Assembly (NCBI GenBank): GCA_905221605.1
Contig: CAJNDS010000001.1
Coordinates: 67,525 to 122,524, forward strand
Direction: 5' to 3'
Length of the DNA stretch: 55,000 nucleotides
From: Symbiodinium natans
Lineage: Eukaryota > Sar > Dinophyceae > Suessiales > Symbiodiniaceae
Below the pieces are notes generated by a model that saw nothing but the letters and a program-made list of their open reading frames with translations, did no database searches and was not told the origin of the DNA. Positions 1 to 11,648 of the stretch are shown here, in pieces (the stretch's first letter is position 1; the number at the start of each line of letters is the position of its first letter). A program made the translations under genes and the position numbers.

Positions 1-420
1 TCCCGGCAGCATCCTGCGAAGTCCCACCAGTATCCACCAACAATACGTGGAAAGGCTCCCATGCAACAAGCGCACAAACGGGAGCAATTCGGGCGCCACC
101 TCACGGAGTAAACCAAAACAGCTCCTGTGCGTGTCGCAAAGGCGGCATGCATGTGAGCAGCGAAGCTGCCTGGCGAGCGCTTTCCGGACTCAAGCAACAA
201 AACATATCACCTGTGGCGGTTCCGCGCATGCCTCCTTCTGCTTTGGCACGCCTCCTCGACGTGCGGAGCGAAGTGCGGCTGCGTTTGCTCGCGTGGGGGT
301 ACTGGCTGGGAAGGTTGGTGCCGAAGGCTGAGGATGTCTGGATCGATCTCGGATCGTGCCTCCGGAGGACAGCGCGCAGCCATCAACACCTTGACATCCC
401 CGACCCCTGAACCTGGGGCG
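1..420. other. GC-rich stretch, no recognised gene
   Basis: Short ORFs overlap on both strands. The longest coherent plus-strand reading, 147-410, has a hydrophobic, Leu/Arg-rich middle, but I recognise no family and see no clear splice boundaries. It could be an exon or chance; GC-rich DNA with few stop codons gives many such ORFs. Confidence 0.3.
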
Positions 421-424
421 TCCT

Positions 425-1110
425 CTAAAATGGACAGCCCACTTTCTCAGGTCCTCAAGCAGCATCTTGGCCCAGTAGGGTTGAAGCCCCTGAAAACCCT
501 CCCCCCCCCCCCCTCCCAAGTTCAGGCGGTGTGCACAATGGGATGCATGAAGGTTGCACAGCAAGCAAAAAATGGACAAACTCGTCTGTGCACATTCCTT
601 ATTCGAATCACTCCTTCTTTTCCTCTCAAAAAACTTAAAAATGGACAGCCAGAGCGTTGAAGGTCTGACCGGCGTGGGTCAGGGCATGGTTTTCCCCACC
701 TCCAACCCCAAATTTGTCCCTGTCATTTCTTTTGAGCAACCGCGGGAACCCCCGGAACCCAACCCTCGGATATGCCCAGAAACCCTGAGAAATTGGACAG
801 CCAAGGGGTGGCAGGTCTGAACGATGTCGGCCAGGGAAGAGTTTTCCCCACCTCCAACCGAGTTTTGTCCAACCCCCACCGCCCACCCCCCCCCCACCCC
901 CCCCATCCCCCCCACCCCCCCCCCCTCTATCCCCCTCCTGAAACAAGCAGAGCCTGCCACACACATAGAAAATGGACAAACTGGCTCCGGAGCTAGTTTT
1001 GTCCATTTCTTTGTTCTTGGTCTCCAGGACATGTTAGGATCTCCCGATAAAGGAAAAATGGACAGATTTTATGCCACTATGGTCCTAGGACCAGGCCCTG
1101 TCCATTAAAT
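425..1110 (+). repeat. Degenerate direct repeats carrying AAAATGGACA
   Basis: The decamer AAAATGGACA or a near copy recurs near 428, 569, 638, 791, 969 and 1056. Inverted TGTCCATT copies lie near 1001 and 1098. A longer unit of about 75 bp is duplicated at 645-720 and 790-870: a GGACAGCC start, an AGGTCTGA middle and a TTTTCCCCACCTCCAACC end. Long C-runs lie at 488-505 and 871-940. This looks like an old tandem duplication; no coding function is visible. Confidence 0.6.
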
Positions 1111-1545
1111 AAAGGTGGGGGATACCTTGACGTGCACGTGACAGTTCACCCCTCCACACTTTCGCGCAGGCTTGTTGTGCTTTCTCTCGGCGACTTGTTC
1201 GGGGGGTAGCGCCGGGGTGTCGTGCGCTGGGCGGCTGACGCGGCAACGCAGCGGCCCGGCCCAGCAATTCGGCACGGCCTCGCGAGCTTCGTTGCTTTCT
1301 GCGGGCAAGCAGCATGCGGGGTGCGAGCAGGAACAGCTTCCACGCCCCGGCCGCATCTGTGCCGTCAGCGGCGCTGTTGGATGCGTGGCTCTCGCAAGCA
1401 GCGTCGAAGCGATTGCACAAGCGCCCCCCGTACCATGGCTCGCATGAAGCGAGGTGCATCTTGCAACGTTGGAGCTGGGTGTCGCAACTCATCCACGAGA
1501 TCGGCGTCGCCCAAAGCCGGAACGAGTGTGCGTGACTTCAATGAT
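1085..1545 (-). pseudogene. Non-LTR reverse transcriptase fragment, region before the RT domain
   Basis: One open minus-strand frame of about 150 codons contains AWKLFLLAPRMLLARR followed about 75 residues later by KVWRGELSRARQ. From memory, both motifs are typical of the segment just upstream of the reverse transcriptase domain in abundant dinoflagellate non-LTR polyproteins, where the second is usually followed by a short LAPG-type segment and then the RT palm. Here the reading stops soon after GELSRARQ and runs into the AAAATGGACA repeat zone. No RT catalytic motif follows, so this is a truncated, non-functional copy. Family membership is inferred from motif memory. Confidence 0.5.
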
Positions 1546-1651
1546 GTGGTTTGCTTAAGTTTTGCTTAACATCAATTCCCCGCGCGCAATTCCACAGTAC
1601 AGGATAGTACAGGGGTGGGTGGGGGGGAGGGCATTCACAAGCGAATGTGCA

Positions 1652-1771
1652 GACTGACCAATTGACTGACCCACTGACCCACTGACCCACTGACCAACTG
1701 ACCAACTGACCAACTGACCAACTGACCCACTGACCAACTGACCAACTGACCAACTGACCAACTGACCAACT
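1652..1771 (+). repeat. Tandem repeat, 8-bp unit ACTGACCA/ACTGACCC
   Basis: About fifteen copies of an octamer alternate between ACTGACCA and ACTGACCC. On the minus strand the period gives the artefactual peptide repeat VSWSVGQL. Confidence 0.9.
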
Positions 1772-1810
1772 GGACATGGACATGGACGTGGACATGGACA
1801 TGGACATTGA
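1772..1810 (+). repeat. Tandem repeat, 6-bp unit GGACAT
   Basis: Six or so copies of GGACAT/GGACGT directly follow the octamer array, so two unrelated microsatellites are joined without a spacer. Confidence 0.85.
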
Positions 1811-2067
1811 TAGAGTCGAGTCGAGACCTGATCGCCCGAAGGCGTCCCCTTTAGGGCACAGATGAAACGTTCTATAGGCATGGTCAGATACACCATGTGT
1901 CCGCAACGCATCTTTCCGGGTGGAAGACACCCAACAAGTTGAGAACTGTTTCAAGCAGCCATGTCTTGAGCGAGTCACCACTAAATCTCCTGAGATCTCT
2001 CTCCCAAGCGATGGCCTACGCAGAATACGTTACGCTACGCTCTCCATTGCAACAGCACGGCCTGGAC

Positions 2068-2690
<623 letters not shown>

Positions 2691-2999
2691 TCGCGGTCAT
2701 GTGCGGATTAGGCCCTCCCCCTGCTCCACCCACGCCTCCCCATGCCCTGAAACATAGTGGCTAGCGGTGCCTTTCATGTTGCTTGTGTTTCCAACACTGT
2801 TCATGCTGCTGATGCCTCAGCATTGCGTTTTCTTTTCCCAGCCGGGTTTAAGCACGTTTTTGAAGCTTTGATACGCGCCTTTGCAGCTAGATGTGGAAGC
2901 ACGCAGATGTTCGGATACTTGTTTTCGTGACGAGATTGGTCGCCAACGTGCCGAATACAACAACATTTCCCAGCCCCTTGCCCGTCAAGGCCCTGTAGC

Positions 3000-3500
3000 C
3001 ACAGTCACTGCGCAGATTGTTCCGGGCACTGGGCGGCGCATCCGGCACCTCCACATCCCGAAACAGGCGCAGCATCGCCGCAAGCGCGCCAGGATGGCCT
3101 CAGGATGGCACTCAGGGCGCCAATGCACACCCACAGAATGCAGTCCGCCGCGCACTCAGCGAAAGAGTGCCAGGGGGTCATCCTTGCCGAGGAGGCGTGC
3201 AAGGCAGTGAAGAACCGCTGTATCGTGGGCTTCCGCGAAGGTTTCGGTGTCTGCCGATGGCACAGTGCGCAACAAGTAGTCGCACCGCGGGGCCGCGCGC
3301 ATGAGCAGCAGCAACCACACCCGATCCGTTGCAGGTTTTCCAGCTTGGACCGGCAGACGTTTCAGCGCTTCAGCCGGCATCACTGCGACGAAGTCCCTGG
3401 TGCCAACGGCTGCCTTGCACGACGAGGCTGCCAACGAAGTTGCGAAACAACGACGACGCCTTGCTTTGCAGCCGGAAGTGTCCAGTCCCCCGTCCAGCAA
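3000..3500 (-). pseudogene. Non-LTR reverse transcriptase fragment, C-terminal part
   Basis: The minus-strand frame ending at 3156 reads ALKRLPVQAGKP, then WLLLLMRAAPRCDYLLRTVP, then AEAHDTAVLHCLARLLG. As I recall, this order (LP-x-L, then LLR-x-C-AAPR-x-NYLLR, then AHD-x-AV-x-x-x-L-x-x-LLG) marks the segment after the RT catalytic domain in dinoflagellate non-LTR elements. A continuation at 3000-3200 in a different frame (ADCILWVCIGAL) fits the usual AAYWASWADAL segment after several mutations. Frame changes and lack of a full-length ORF show it is dead. It sits at a higher coordinate than the N-terminal fragment at 1.1-1.5 kb on the same strand, so the two come from different insertions. 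Confidence 0.45.
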
Positions 3501-4472
3501 GGACTCCCGTCATCTGCAGTTGCAGCCAGGCCTTGGGGCGAGGAATTTGTGCAGCAACGCTCTGCGCCCTTTGGCGGCCAGGGTCCGTGGCCCAGAACGG
3601 CTTCTGGGCGACGCACGGCGCTGCTGACGGCCCGGAACGCATAACACGCGTTGTCCGTGCTGGCTCAAGCACGCTGCGCATCGCGCTGGCAACCACGTGA
3701 GGCGATGCGAAGTCTTTTTTGTTTTTTCTCCACACGCCTAACTGCCTGCACGATTCTGGCTGGATGTCCTCTTCCGAACTACGACTACGCCGCCTGGACA
3801 ACACGCTGCGGTGAGGCTGGCCGGGAGGTCGAAGATCGATCCGCGGGGGCAGTGCGGGCTGAGCCGTCCTCGATGCCGTGCTGGCACAGCCCACCAGCGA
3901 ACGTGCAAGCCGAGGTGGCTGCAGCGCGCAGCCCCTTGTAAAGGGAGCTGGGCGCGTCGTTCCCCGGCTTCGGACCCTAGAATGTGCGCGCCAGCTGTCA
4001 ACTCTGGGCACGCGATGCGCTTGCGAAAACCAGCGTCGCATCGCAACACATGGCTCCCCCGAGCGGCGTCGTGGAGAGGGGACGCCCAACGCAGCATGCT
4101 GTGAGCCATTGCTGGGGACCAACTGTGACTCAGGGCCGACGACCCTCCGGGGTAGCCCGTCCAAAGATTTTCAAGTCGCGGGCTAGCAAACCGGTGAGCA
4201 GACATACCGGCTCCGCAGCCTGGCGGGCCGCAACAGCTTTAGCGGAGCGGCAAGGGGAGACCCAAGTGGCGGTGCAGTGTCAACTCCATGTCCTAGGCTC
4301 TCCACCATGTAAACGAATGTCAAATCAGAGATCCATTTACGTGGTGAGGGAATGCTTTCCACCCGGTGAATGAAGGCTCCAATCAAGACAGGTCTCGGAA
4401 TCCGACACCCACTCGCTGCACACTGCACAGGTCGCTGCACGGCGAGACAGTTGTAGGTGTTACATGTGAAGC
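3501..4472. other. GC-rich stretch, probably more decayed retroelement
   Basis: Both strands stay open for up to about 260 codons, which in this base composition means little. I recognise no motif. Its position between the RT fragment and the recombinase pseudogene suggests remains of mobile elements. Confidence 0.3.
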
Positions 4473-5321
4473 ATGAACTTGTCACACTGCACAAACGAAG
4501 CTGATGAATCCTCAGCTGTGGGAGCCTCGATGATTTTTCCGGGCCAGACATTACTGTTCAAGGCTCTTGATGCAGTCACGAATGCTGCGACTGTCAAAAG
4601 GGCAAGAATTTCGAGCGGGCAACCTAAATTGGAGGCGCAGCACATTTCAGCAGATGTAGTGGCATGTCAGGCCGGTGAGTTCTGGGCAGAGGCTGATGGC
4701 TTGAATGTTGCTTGCGGGGGTCCGCGGGGTCGCGTTGCGGCTCTAGCCAAGATACCTGCTCACGAGGCGCAGCGTATGCTGGAGATCAAAGCAGCGAGCT
4801 TGAAGGCATCTATTCAGAAGAGGAGCCTATTCTCGGTGGCTTCGGGCCTGCGTTGCTGGCACCAATTTGCTGTGACCGTTTTGCAGTATCACCCCGAGGA
4901 GACCCTCCCGCCGAAGTGTGCCAGAGACATCGTCTATTTCATTATTTTGTTGCCATCTTTGAAAACCCTGGCACGGCCCGGAACTGTGTTTCGTATGTTC
5001 GTTGGGCGTGCGTATTCCACAGACTGGATTGCGCGTGGTTTGACCCAGAAGTGCAGATGGTTTTGCGAGGCTTGGACAAGCATTACATTGAAAGTTTGCC
5101 TGGGTGGCAAGGCTGGTCACTCTCTGCAGCGAAAGACCTGGTTTTGATGACTTGGGCTTGGTGGCGCTTGCCAAGTGAGAGCAGCTGAGCATTCCCCTCC
5201 AGTACGGGGATCACAGTGAGCTGCACATCCTTCCTGATGGCCGGCGCTCCGCGCTAACTGTGAATGCGCAGTTCTGTGCGCACTTGCGCCTCCGACGCAG
5301 GAAGCATCGGCCACAGGGGTC
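4473..5321 (+). pseudogene. Tyrosine recombinase pseudogene, truncated by CTA array
   Basis: Three frames must be joined. Frame one (from 4473) carries AHEAQRMLEIKAASLKASI and SGLRCWHQFAV, the helical core-binding region. Near 4940 the homology jumps to the second frame (FENPGTARNCVSYVRWACV, then LMTWAWWRLPSES, stop at 5188). From 5191 a third frame continues with IPLQYGDHSELHILPDGRR and LRLRRRKHRPQGS. The Arg in WWRLPSE is my candidate for the first catalytic Arg. The gene then runs into pure CTA repeats at 5322, so the later catalytic His, Arg and Tyr boxes are missing. Two frameshifts plus truncation make it non-functional. It belongs with the integrase-like recombinases of dinoflagellate DIRS/Crypton-type elements; the exact class is inferred. 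Confidence 0.6.
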
Positions 5322-5349
5322 ACCACTACTACTACTACTACTACTACTG

Positions 5350-5421
<72 letters not shown>

Positions 5422-5751
5422 AGCTACTGGTAAACTACTACTTAACTACTACTAAACTACTACCAAACTACTAAACTACTACTAAAGTACTACCAAACTA
5501 CTACTAAACTACTGCGAAACTACTGCGAAACTACTACTAAACTACTGCGAAACTACTGCGAAACTACTACCAAACTACTGCGAAACTACTGCGAAACCAC
5601 TACTAAACTACTACTCAACTACTACTAAACTACTACTAAACTACTACTAAACTACTACTAAACTACTTCTAAAACTACTACTAAACTACTACTAAACTAC
5701 TACTAAACTGCTACTAAACTACTACTAAACTACTAGACTACTAAAATAATA

Positions 5752-5835
<84 letters not shown>

Positions 5836-5842
5836 GCTACTG

Positions 5843-5928
<86 letters not shown>

Positions 5929-6020
5929 GCGACTGCGACTGCGACTGCGACTGCGACTATTACGACTATTACGACCATTACGACTATTCCCACCGCCACC
6001 ACCACCACCACCACCACTAC
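5322..6020 (+). repeat. (CTA)n array with AAACTACTACT- and CTGCGA-type blocks
   Basis: Pure CTA runs at 5322-5420 and 5750-5925 enclose about 300 bp of 11-14-bp variants (AAACTACTACT, AAACTACTGCG). CTGCGA and TTACGA triplet pairs and ACC triplets follow to 6020. This is the reverse complement of the TAG array at 2.07-2.69 kb. No gene. Confidence 0.95.
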
Positions 6021-7726
6021 GCAGCGAAAGACGTACGTAAGGCTCACTAAGTCGCGGTATAGCAACGAGTAGAATCTACATCTGACATCGTTCGGTCATC
6101 TACTGAACCTATTGCTCGTCCTCGTCGCATACAAGACTGACCAGAAACGACAGCCACGGCTGCTGCAGAAGGCATCCTGTGCAGGCAATGCACCCGTAAT
6201 GCACGCGTGCACTCTCGTACACGAGTTCGTTGGCAAAGTGTTCGCAAACAAAGAATGCATGAAAACCATATCTTCACAGTGTAATACGGATGGGAGCAAG
6301 TGACTGGAAAAAGCCGTCCACCGAGGCATGTTGCATTGACTGTCTCGCCCTTAATTGTAGATGACAACGAAGACATTTCTTCAGAAACGAGTCCTTGCAT
6401 ATTGAATAGTCGACCTTTGAACATGACATCTCCCCAGACAAGGCCTACAGCAGACTTGCAGTGGGCTGCTTCTTGGGCTGCACGAGCTGCGAGAAGGCGA
6501 TGCCTGCCACAAAGGACAGACACCAAGATGACAATGCGGGGCAAATGTAAGATGCGGGGCTCCAAGGCCGATGCTCCAAGCAGAGTTTTGCAACATCCTG
6601 AGTAGGCCAATGTCAAGCCCAAGGAACCAATAACACCTTGAACCACATTTGAATGTACGTAACATAAGAAGAAAGCACGGCGGGCTAAGCTATCGGGCAA
6701 CCCGCGCGAGGCTTTGCAGCTTGCATGTGGCAGCAGCTGCCTCTCGTCAGGCACATCATGGCACATCTGTCATGCGTCCATGCCAGGCAGACACTGAACA
6801 ACTCTTACTCTCGCTGCCTCCAAGCCATGCATCAGCGACCAGCGCACAACATAGCACTCTCACTGGGTGTCTCAGCATTGCTTGCCACATCCTAGAGTAG
6901 CCACGGCAACTTGCAGAACTTGCAGAATGCAAGCTAGCGAAAAGTTAAGACTATGGAATGCCAATGGTCACGATAAGAGCAGTAGAGTACTGCTGCTCCT
7001 ATGCAGGAGGGGTGGGTGTGCGCTCGGTTCAGGCAACTTTCGCCCAAAAACAACGCCGAAATGAAGGAGCATGAACATGATCAAGAGCCACGGGGGCTGC
7101 TGGCCAGATGCCATCACTATTGGACCGTTTGGTCATGTTTGGGCGCGTGCTGACAGTGGGTGGTGTATGTTTGCGGCGAAAATCGTCTCCAATGATGTCG
7201 GTCAGGACTTGCACCCTACATGCTGTACCGACAGCAAAAACTCAGCAAAGATTGCAGGCGCATGGTTTTTGCAAGTCTCTCGTCACATCTCAATCTGGAA
7301 GCAGACTACACAATTGCTGCTCAGAGACATCCAGCTACTACAACAAGGACACGATCCAGGATCCAGGATACCGCGATGTACTGGTATTTTGGAACCTACG
7401 ATCATGAGTCATGACACATCACTGCATCTGCGCTTCAGGAACCGAGAGGACGTCCGGAACCTGCCCGGTCCTGCATTCAAGAGGATGCGAAGTGGGTGCA
7501 AAGCAATCCCGCTCCCATTGTATCCATCCTCAAGTACTCTGTCAGTATCTCCAGGCAATCATCTCGTCGTTCAGTGCCAATCTGATGGGGCCTGAGTCAA
7601 CATGCAGAAAACGTTCATGAGCAAAATACCTGGGACTGCTCTGCAAACTCGGTGCAGACAAAAACCTTCAGCGCATGGTAGCAGGAATTTGTGGACATTG
7701 TGTGCAATAGCATGAAAGCACCACTT
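6021..7726. other. No recognised gene; one long minus-strand ORF
   Basis: A minus-strand ORF of 239 codons (6047-6766) contains short hydrophobic stretches but no motif I can name. The rest has only short ORFs. It may hold introns or the 3' flank of the Coa1-like gene, which is transcribed toward it. Confidence 0.3.
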
Positions 7727-8689
7727 TCAGCGGGCTGGCAATTCAAGGTTGCATGCCACACCACCAATGCTCATACGAGCAACAGCGACATGCCACTTCT
7801 GATGCGAAGAGTCTCGGGAGGCAGCAACCACTACATCTGCAATGGTGCCACTGCTGCCGACGAGCCGTAAACGAGCATCGATGAAGGTAGGCGTGAAGGT
7901 TCCGGTGCACGACTCGATCTGTGAAGAGCCAAGGACCGCTTGCACACTCCGATCTTCCAGCACAGATCTTCTTACAAAGCCGTAGCTTTGCGAAACGCGA
8001 ATGGATTTCAGCATTCGGCTCCCTGCTGCAAAGAGGGTGCCAACAACGGACAAACACAATGCTATCTTCAAGTTTGTCCTGGACCGATCACTCTTGGCGG
8101 CAGCATCGCCCCTGACACACATTGTTTCATACTCCGGTAGTCCTGACGGATCTCCTTGCAGCACGAGCGGCCGTCCAGAAGTATCACTTGCCAAAACCAC
8201 CAGCGTTTCCAAACTCCAGGTTGACGAGTCTGACTGCACCTCGCTGGCGGTAAAGCCTTGTCGAAGAAGCCGCACTCTTTGAACAATGGCCTTCTTTAGC
8301 TCCCAGGGCCGGAACCAGTAATTCCACTGCTGCTCCTCATCGTCGTCTTCTTTTGACTCCCACACCTCCGACACCTGGTTGCGCTTTTCTCTAGCTGCAA
8401 CGAGTACATCTGCGACTCGACCATCGGTGCTGTGCACCCTAAAGCGTGCACGCATCAAGCCTGCATTTTTGTCCACGTGCCCACGTCGAGGCCAGAAACT
8501 CAATCGAATCTGACTGCCAAGGCCCAATTTTCCCGTTTGCGCCGTGTCTTCAAGCTGCTTGATCGCAAGCTGGACACAAGGAAAGCGCTCCTCGAATTTG
8601 CGGTGCTGCACATAAACGGTTCCGCACCCAACCGCTCCGGCAACCGTCCAAGCGGCCGCAATACCACGCTTTTTGAAGGCAGCTGCCAT
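7727..8689 (-). CDS. Coa1-like protein with two similar domains
   Basis: A 320-residue protein is read from the Met at 8689; the frame is open further upstream, but this Met is followed by a basic stretch and then a hydrophobic segment (AAAFKKRG then GIAAAWTVAGAVGCGTVYV), a plausible mitochondrial targeting or membrane anchor. After it comes a domain with KFEERFPCVQLAI and ADVLVAAREKR. A second hydrophobic segment (LKIALCLSVVGTLFAAG) precedes a second domain: SVLEDRSVQAVLGSS, then FIDARLRLVGSSGTIADVVV, then QKWHVAVARM. The second domain resembles Coa1 (cytochrome c oxidase assembly factor 1, mitochondrial inner membrane): helix, LG-x-P-type turn, beta strands and the closing W-H strand. The repeat of anchor plus domain suggests an internal duplication, whereas Coa1 proteins usually have one. 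It has no introns. Family assignment is by pattern memory. Confidence 0.55.
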   Translation of the reverse strand: MAAAFKKRGIAAAWTVAGAVGCGTVYVQHRKFEERFPCVQLAIKQLEDTAQTGKLGLGSQIRLSFWPRRGHVDKNAGLMRARFRVHSTDGRVADVLVAAREKRNQVSEVWESKEDDDEEQQWNYWFRPWELKKAIVQRVRLLRQGFTASEVQSDSSTWSLETLVVLASDTSGRPLVLQGDPSGLPEYETMCVRGDAAAKSDRSRTNLKIALCLSVVGTLFAAGSRMLKSIRVSQSYGFVRRSVLEDRSVQAVLGSSQIESCTGTFTPTFIDARLRLVGSSGTIADVVVAASRDSSHQKWHVAVARMSIGGVACNLELPAR

Positions 8690-9079
8690 GACATAAATAA
8701 AGCTGCAACTCAGGCTACTGGTTGATTTGTCGGCGTAGCCTGCAGCTGAACTAGGTACACTCCTGTCCAGAGCCTCCTCGTTCAAGCAAGCTATCATCAT
8801 TTATCATCATACACTGATGATTATAATGCAACTACGGCAATAACTGATGTGGAAATCCTAGACTGTAGGTAAACAAGAACACTCAGGAGACTCCTGTCGC
8901 GAGCCGCAAAAGGCCACATGCGCGCTCTGCGAACGAAAGGTTATGTTACATGTGCAAAAGCCGCTCTCCAAGCACCAGGCCATCCTTTAGCATAGTCGAC
9001 GGCGGTTATCTTCTTATCCTGCACTGAACATTGGCATGGTGTTTCTGCACAACGTTTCCAGCATGTGTACCCCGACGCC
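8690..9079. other. Upstream flank of the Coa1-like gene, nothing recognised
   Basis: The segment upstream of the Coa1-like start lacks a TATA box or a convincing spliced-leader relic. TTGCAG lies about 20 bases before the ATG on the minus strand and would serve as a trans-splice acceptor; this is inferred only. Confidence 0.3.
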
Positions 9080-9960
9080 GCTCAAGGATTACATCATTTG
9101 ATCGTCCTTCACAGTCTTGTCAACCAGGCCGATATCGGCACCAGCTCGCAACAGTGCTGCCAGCACCTTTCACTACTTCTCCCCGAAAGGACAAGCCGAG
9201 ATTGGCAGAGATGCAACAAGCCTTGGCATGGCCGTTCTTTGCGGCGACCTGAGCTGTCGCCGCATTAGGTGCAGAGGGCTATTTGTCTGCGGAACTTGCA
9301 CTCATTTGCACTCATTTGCACTCGGCTTGGCAAGGAACCATAAGAGGTGTCTTGCCCTCCTTGTCGGGCAAATTGATGTCAATGAAGTCCTTGAGTAGGT
9401 CGGAACACTTTCACAACACTGAAACCGTCAGTTGTACGAGGCCGTGTGGGTGTCAAGTCCTGCAGCTACTGATAACTATCGGGTGTACCCTGACCCTTCA
9501 GCTGGCCCATTCCAGCCCAGCACTCCCATGGGTTATCATGGGTTCAGATGACGTCCATGCCACCTCCCCACTGCCCAAAGAATGTTCCTGTTGAAAGGCA
9601 AACGAATCGCAACCTTCCCGTGCCTTCCATTGTTTGGTCAGGTCCCAACATGTACGAAACTTGGCCATGGGTGCCATTCGGGATGGCGTACAAAACAGCG
9701 CAAGGTGCACGAATTGCACAACTCCTCTTGGGGTTTGTCACACGGAATCCCAACCCCACTCTGGCTACACGAGCCAACACGAGCACAGACACTCTGATGT
9801 TACTCCATGACCTTTAGAAGGTCTGACAACGATTAGAGGGCTAAGTGTGGCCCTGCTCCCCTCAGCTACAGCTCATCCTGCAGAATAGTCCTTCTTGCCC
9901 GTCTCGAGATAATCCTCGACGACGTCTACAAGTCCATCTTGAACATGCACGGTGAACCGG
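9080..9960 (-). pseudogene. Decayed or intron-split ankyrin-repeat gene
   Basis: Three minus-strand pieces fit ankyrin-repeat grammar in order. Near 9880-9955, VQDGLVDVVEDYLETGKK matches a helix pair. At 9328-9408, DINLPDKEGKTPLMV matches the D-x-x-G-x-TPL loop. At 9089-9290, QVAAKNGHAKA and then KVLAALLRAGADIGLVDK match the GH and LL-x-GAD helices. They lie in different frames, with stop codons between. The gene is therefore either disrupted or split by introns whose borders I cannot place. Ankyrin proteins are very common in these algae and their partners cannot be guessed. A 10-bp GCACTCATTT repeat (near 9298-9320) lies between the pieces. Confidence 0.4.
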
Positions 9961-10737
9961 ATTTGGTCCTAAACGCAGACTTTGGAGTGCCGACTACAAC
10001 TATCAAACGCATGTGCAAAGCAAAAGGAACTGCAGCTGTCCCGCACGACGTAGCCGTATCTGTCCCATTCCTGCTCCTTTGTCAGTGGGTAATGCCAGCC
10101 ATCAGCCTGGGGTCAAGAAAATTCCACGACATGTTAAGCTAACAGGTTTCAAGTCTCTCTTGCCTTTTGCGCATCTGTCAGGCTCAAGTTCAGGTCATTG
10201 AACTTTCCGAAGCTTGCAGGCCTTGGTACAACAGTAACACATGACTCTTGCTCACACACCGGGGTTCTTTCCATGCAGACAAAACTCTTCGGCATCAGTC
10301 TTCCACGTCCTGATAACAGCGAGCAAGTCGTACTGCGACAAAATGCGTTGATGGTGAACTGGCACGAATATACCCGCCACACACACACACTCACAGATGT
10401 GCAGATCTCCAGAATCTCCAGAATGAGTCAAAAATCAGCATTGCCGAGTCAACTGCGCACTGTCCAATAATCTGATTATACTCACAGACATTCTGGCATT
10501 ACCGACTCAACGGTAAATTGTCGCATCACCCCACTCTGTCGGATCGTCTGATAACTGTCATGCAACGTTCTGACTCTCCAACACACTGAAGGAATCAACG
10601 GAGCTTGTGCTGGAACAAAAGTAGTCTGAGCGGCCTTCTGTACATCGCAACCACAATCAGAAACACTGCGAAAACAGACTGCGCTCGAATGAAGCAGCAA
10701 GTACACGTCTGCGCCTAATAGCCTCTTCAAACAGGCA

Positions 10738-10746
10738 TCACCCACA

Positions 10747-10781
<35 letters not shown>

Positions 10782-10798
10782 CCACCCACCCACCCACG
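10738..10798 (+). repeat. (CA)n microsatellite ending in CCCAC units
   Basis: An almost pure CA run followed by CCCA/CCAC units of about 60 bp in all. Confidence 0.9.
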
Positions 10799-11560
10799 AA
10801 CGCACCATCATGGGTCAAGATGCATTTGGCGCTCGGCTCCCACATCACTGCAAACTCTGCGAACTGCAAGCTTTGCAAGCGAGTGAACCTGAAGGTATGT
10901 TGGCGTGATCGTGTGAAGATCCTTTTGTTAAGAACTGATAGACGCAGAGGATGAGGTGGTTGAGATAAATGTGTTGAAAGTGGGTTGTTGTGTCAACATG
11001 TTGTAGGCAGTACAAAACAGAATACGCAACTACGTTCTCTAACTGTGCCGGGGCTTGCCCGTCAAGCCAGAGGGCGGGATCGCGGCTTTGGCGTTGACAG
11101 GCACACACCGCGATGGGGTTTCTTCCACTCGTCCATGAAGCAAACACAAAAAAATAGTATGCAGCTGCCCCACATGCTGCCAGACTGCTATACAAACAAT
11201 TCTTTATGCAGACTAAACGTTGCACAAGCAGCTCGCCACATGGAAATCTGCCACGATGGCCCACAAGAAAGCTGACTTAAGTTGTTGAGCTTTCATCTGT
11301 TGCGAACCAACAGCGACTGTAAACCTATGTTACATGATGTAAATAAGCATCGCTATCACGCGAGTAAAGGGTCAGCCGCCCCAGACCGCGTCACCAAGCT
11401 GCCCCCCCCCCAAGCCCCAACCAATCGCTTGTGCCTCGTGATGGAACGCGCACACACACTCTTGCTGGTCTCCATCCCTCTGCTTGCAAGGGCATGTAGT
11501 GGCACCTCGGTGCACCCCTGCTGAAAAGAAGAGTAGATCCTTTGCAGAAGAAGCTTCCAC

Positions 11561-11648
11561 ACACACACACAAACAAACAAACACACACACAAACAAACAA
11601 ACAAACAAACAAACAAACAAACAAACAAAACAGAAAAAACAAAACAAA
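11561..11648 (+). repeat. (CA)n/(CAAA)n compound microsatellite
   Basis: CA units alternate with CAAA units, then a run of about twelve CAAA units. The minus-strand Phe/Val/Cys-rich ORFs across it are products of the repeat. Confidence 0.9.

Noticed and set aside
1652-1771. CRISPR-like or satellite array
   Set aside because: The 8-bp unit has no spacers; it is a plain microsatellite.
3370-4164. Minus-strand 264-codon ORF as a gene
   Set aside because: The composition is erratic, it overlaps the RT fragment in another frame, and plus-strand frames are also open; high GC explains it.
10181-10188. GGCTCAAG octamer
   Set aside because: The upstream bases do not match the leader; one or two such octamers are expected by chance.
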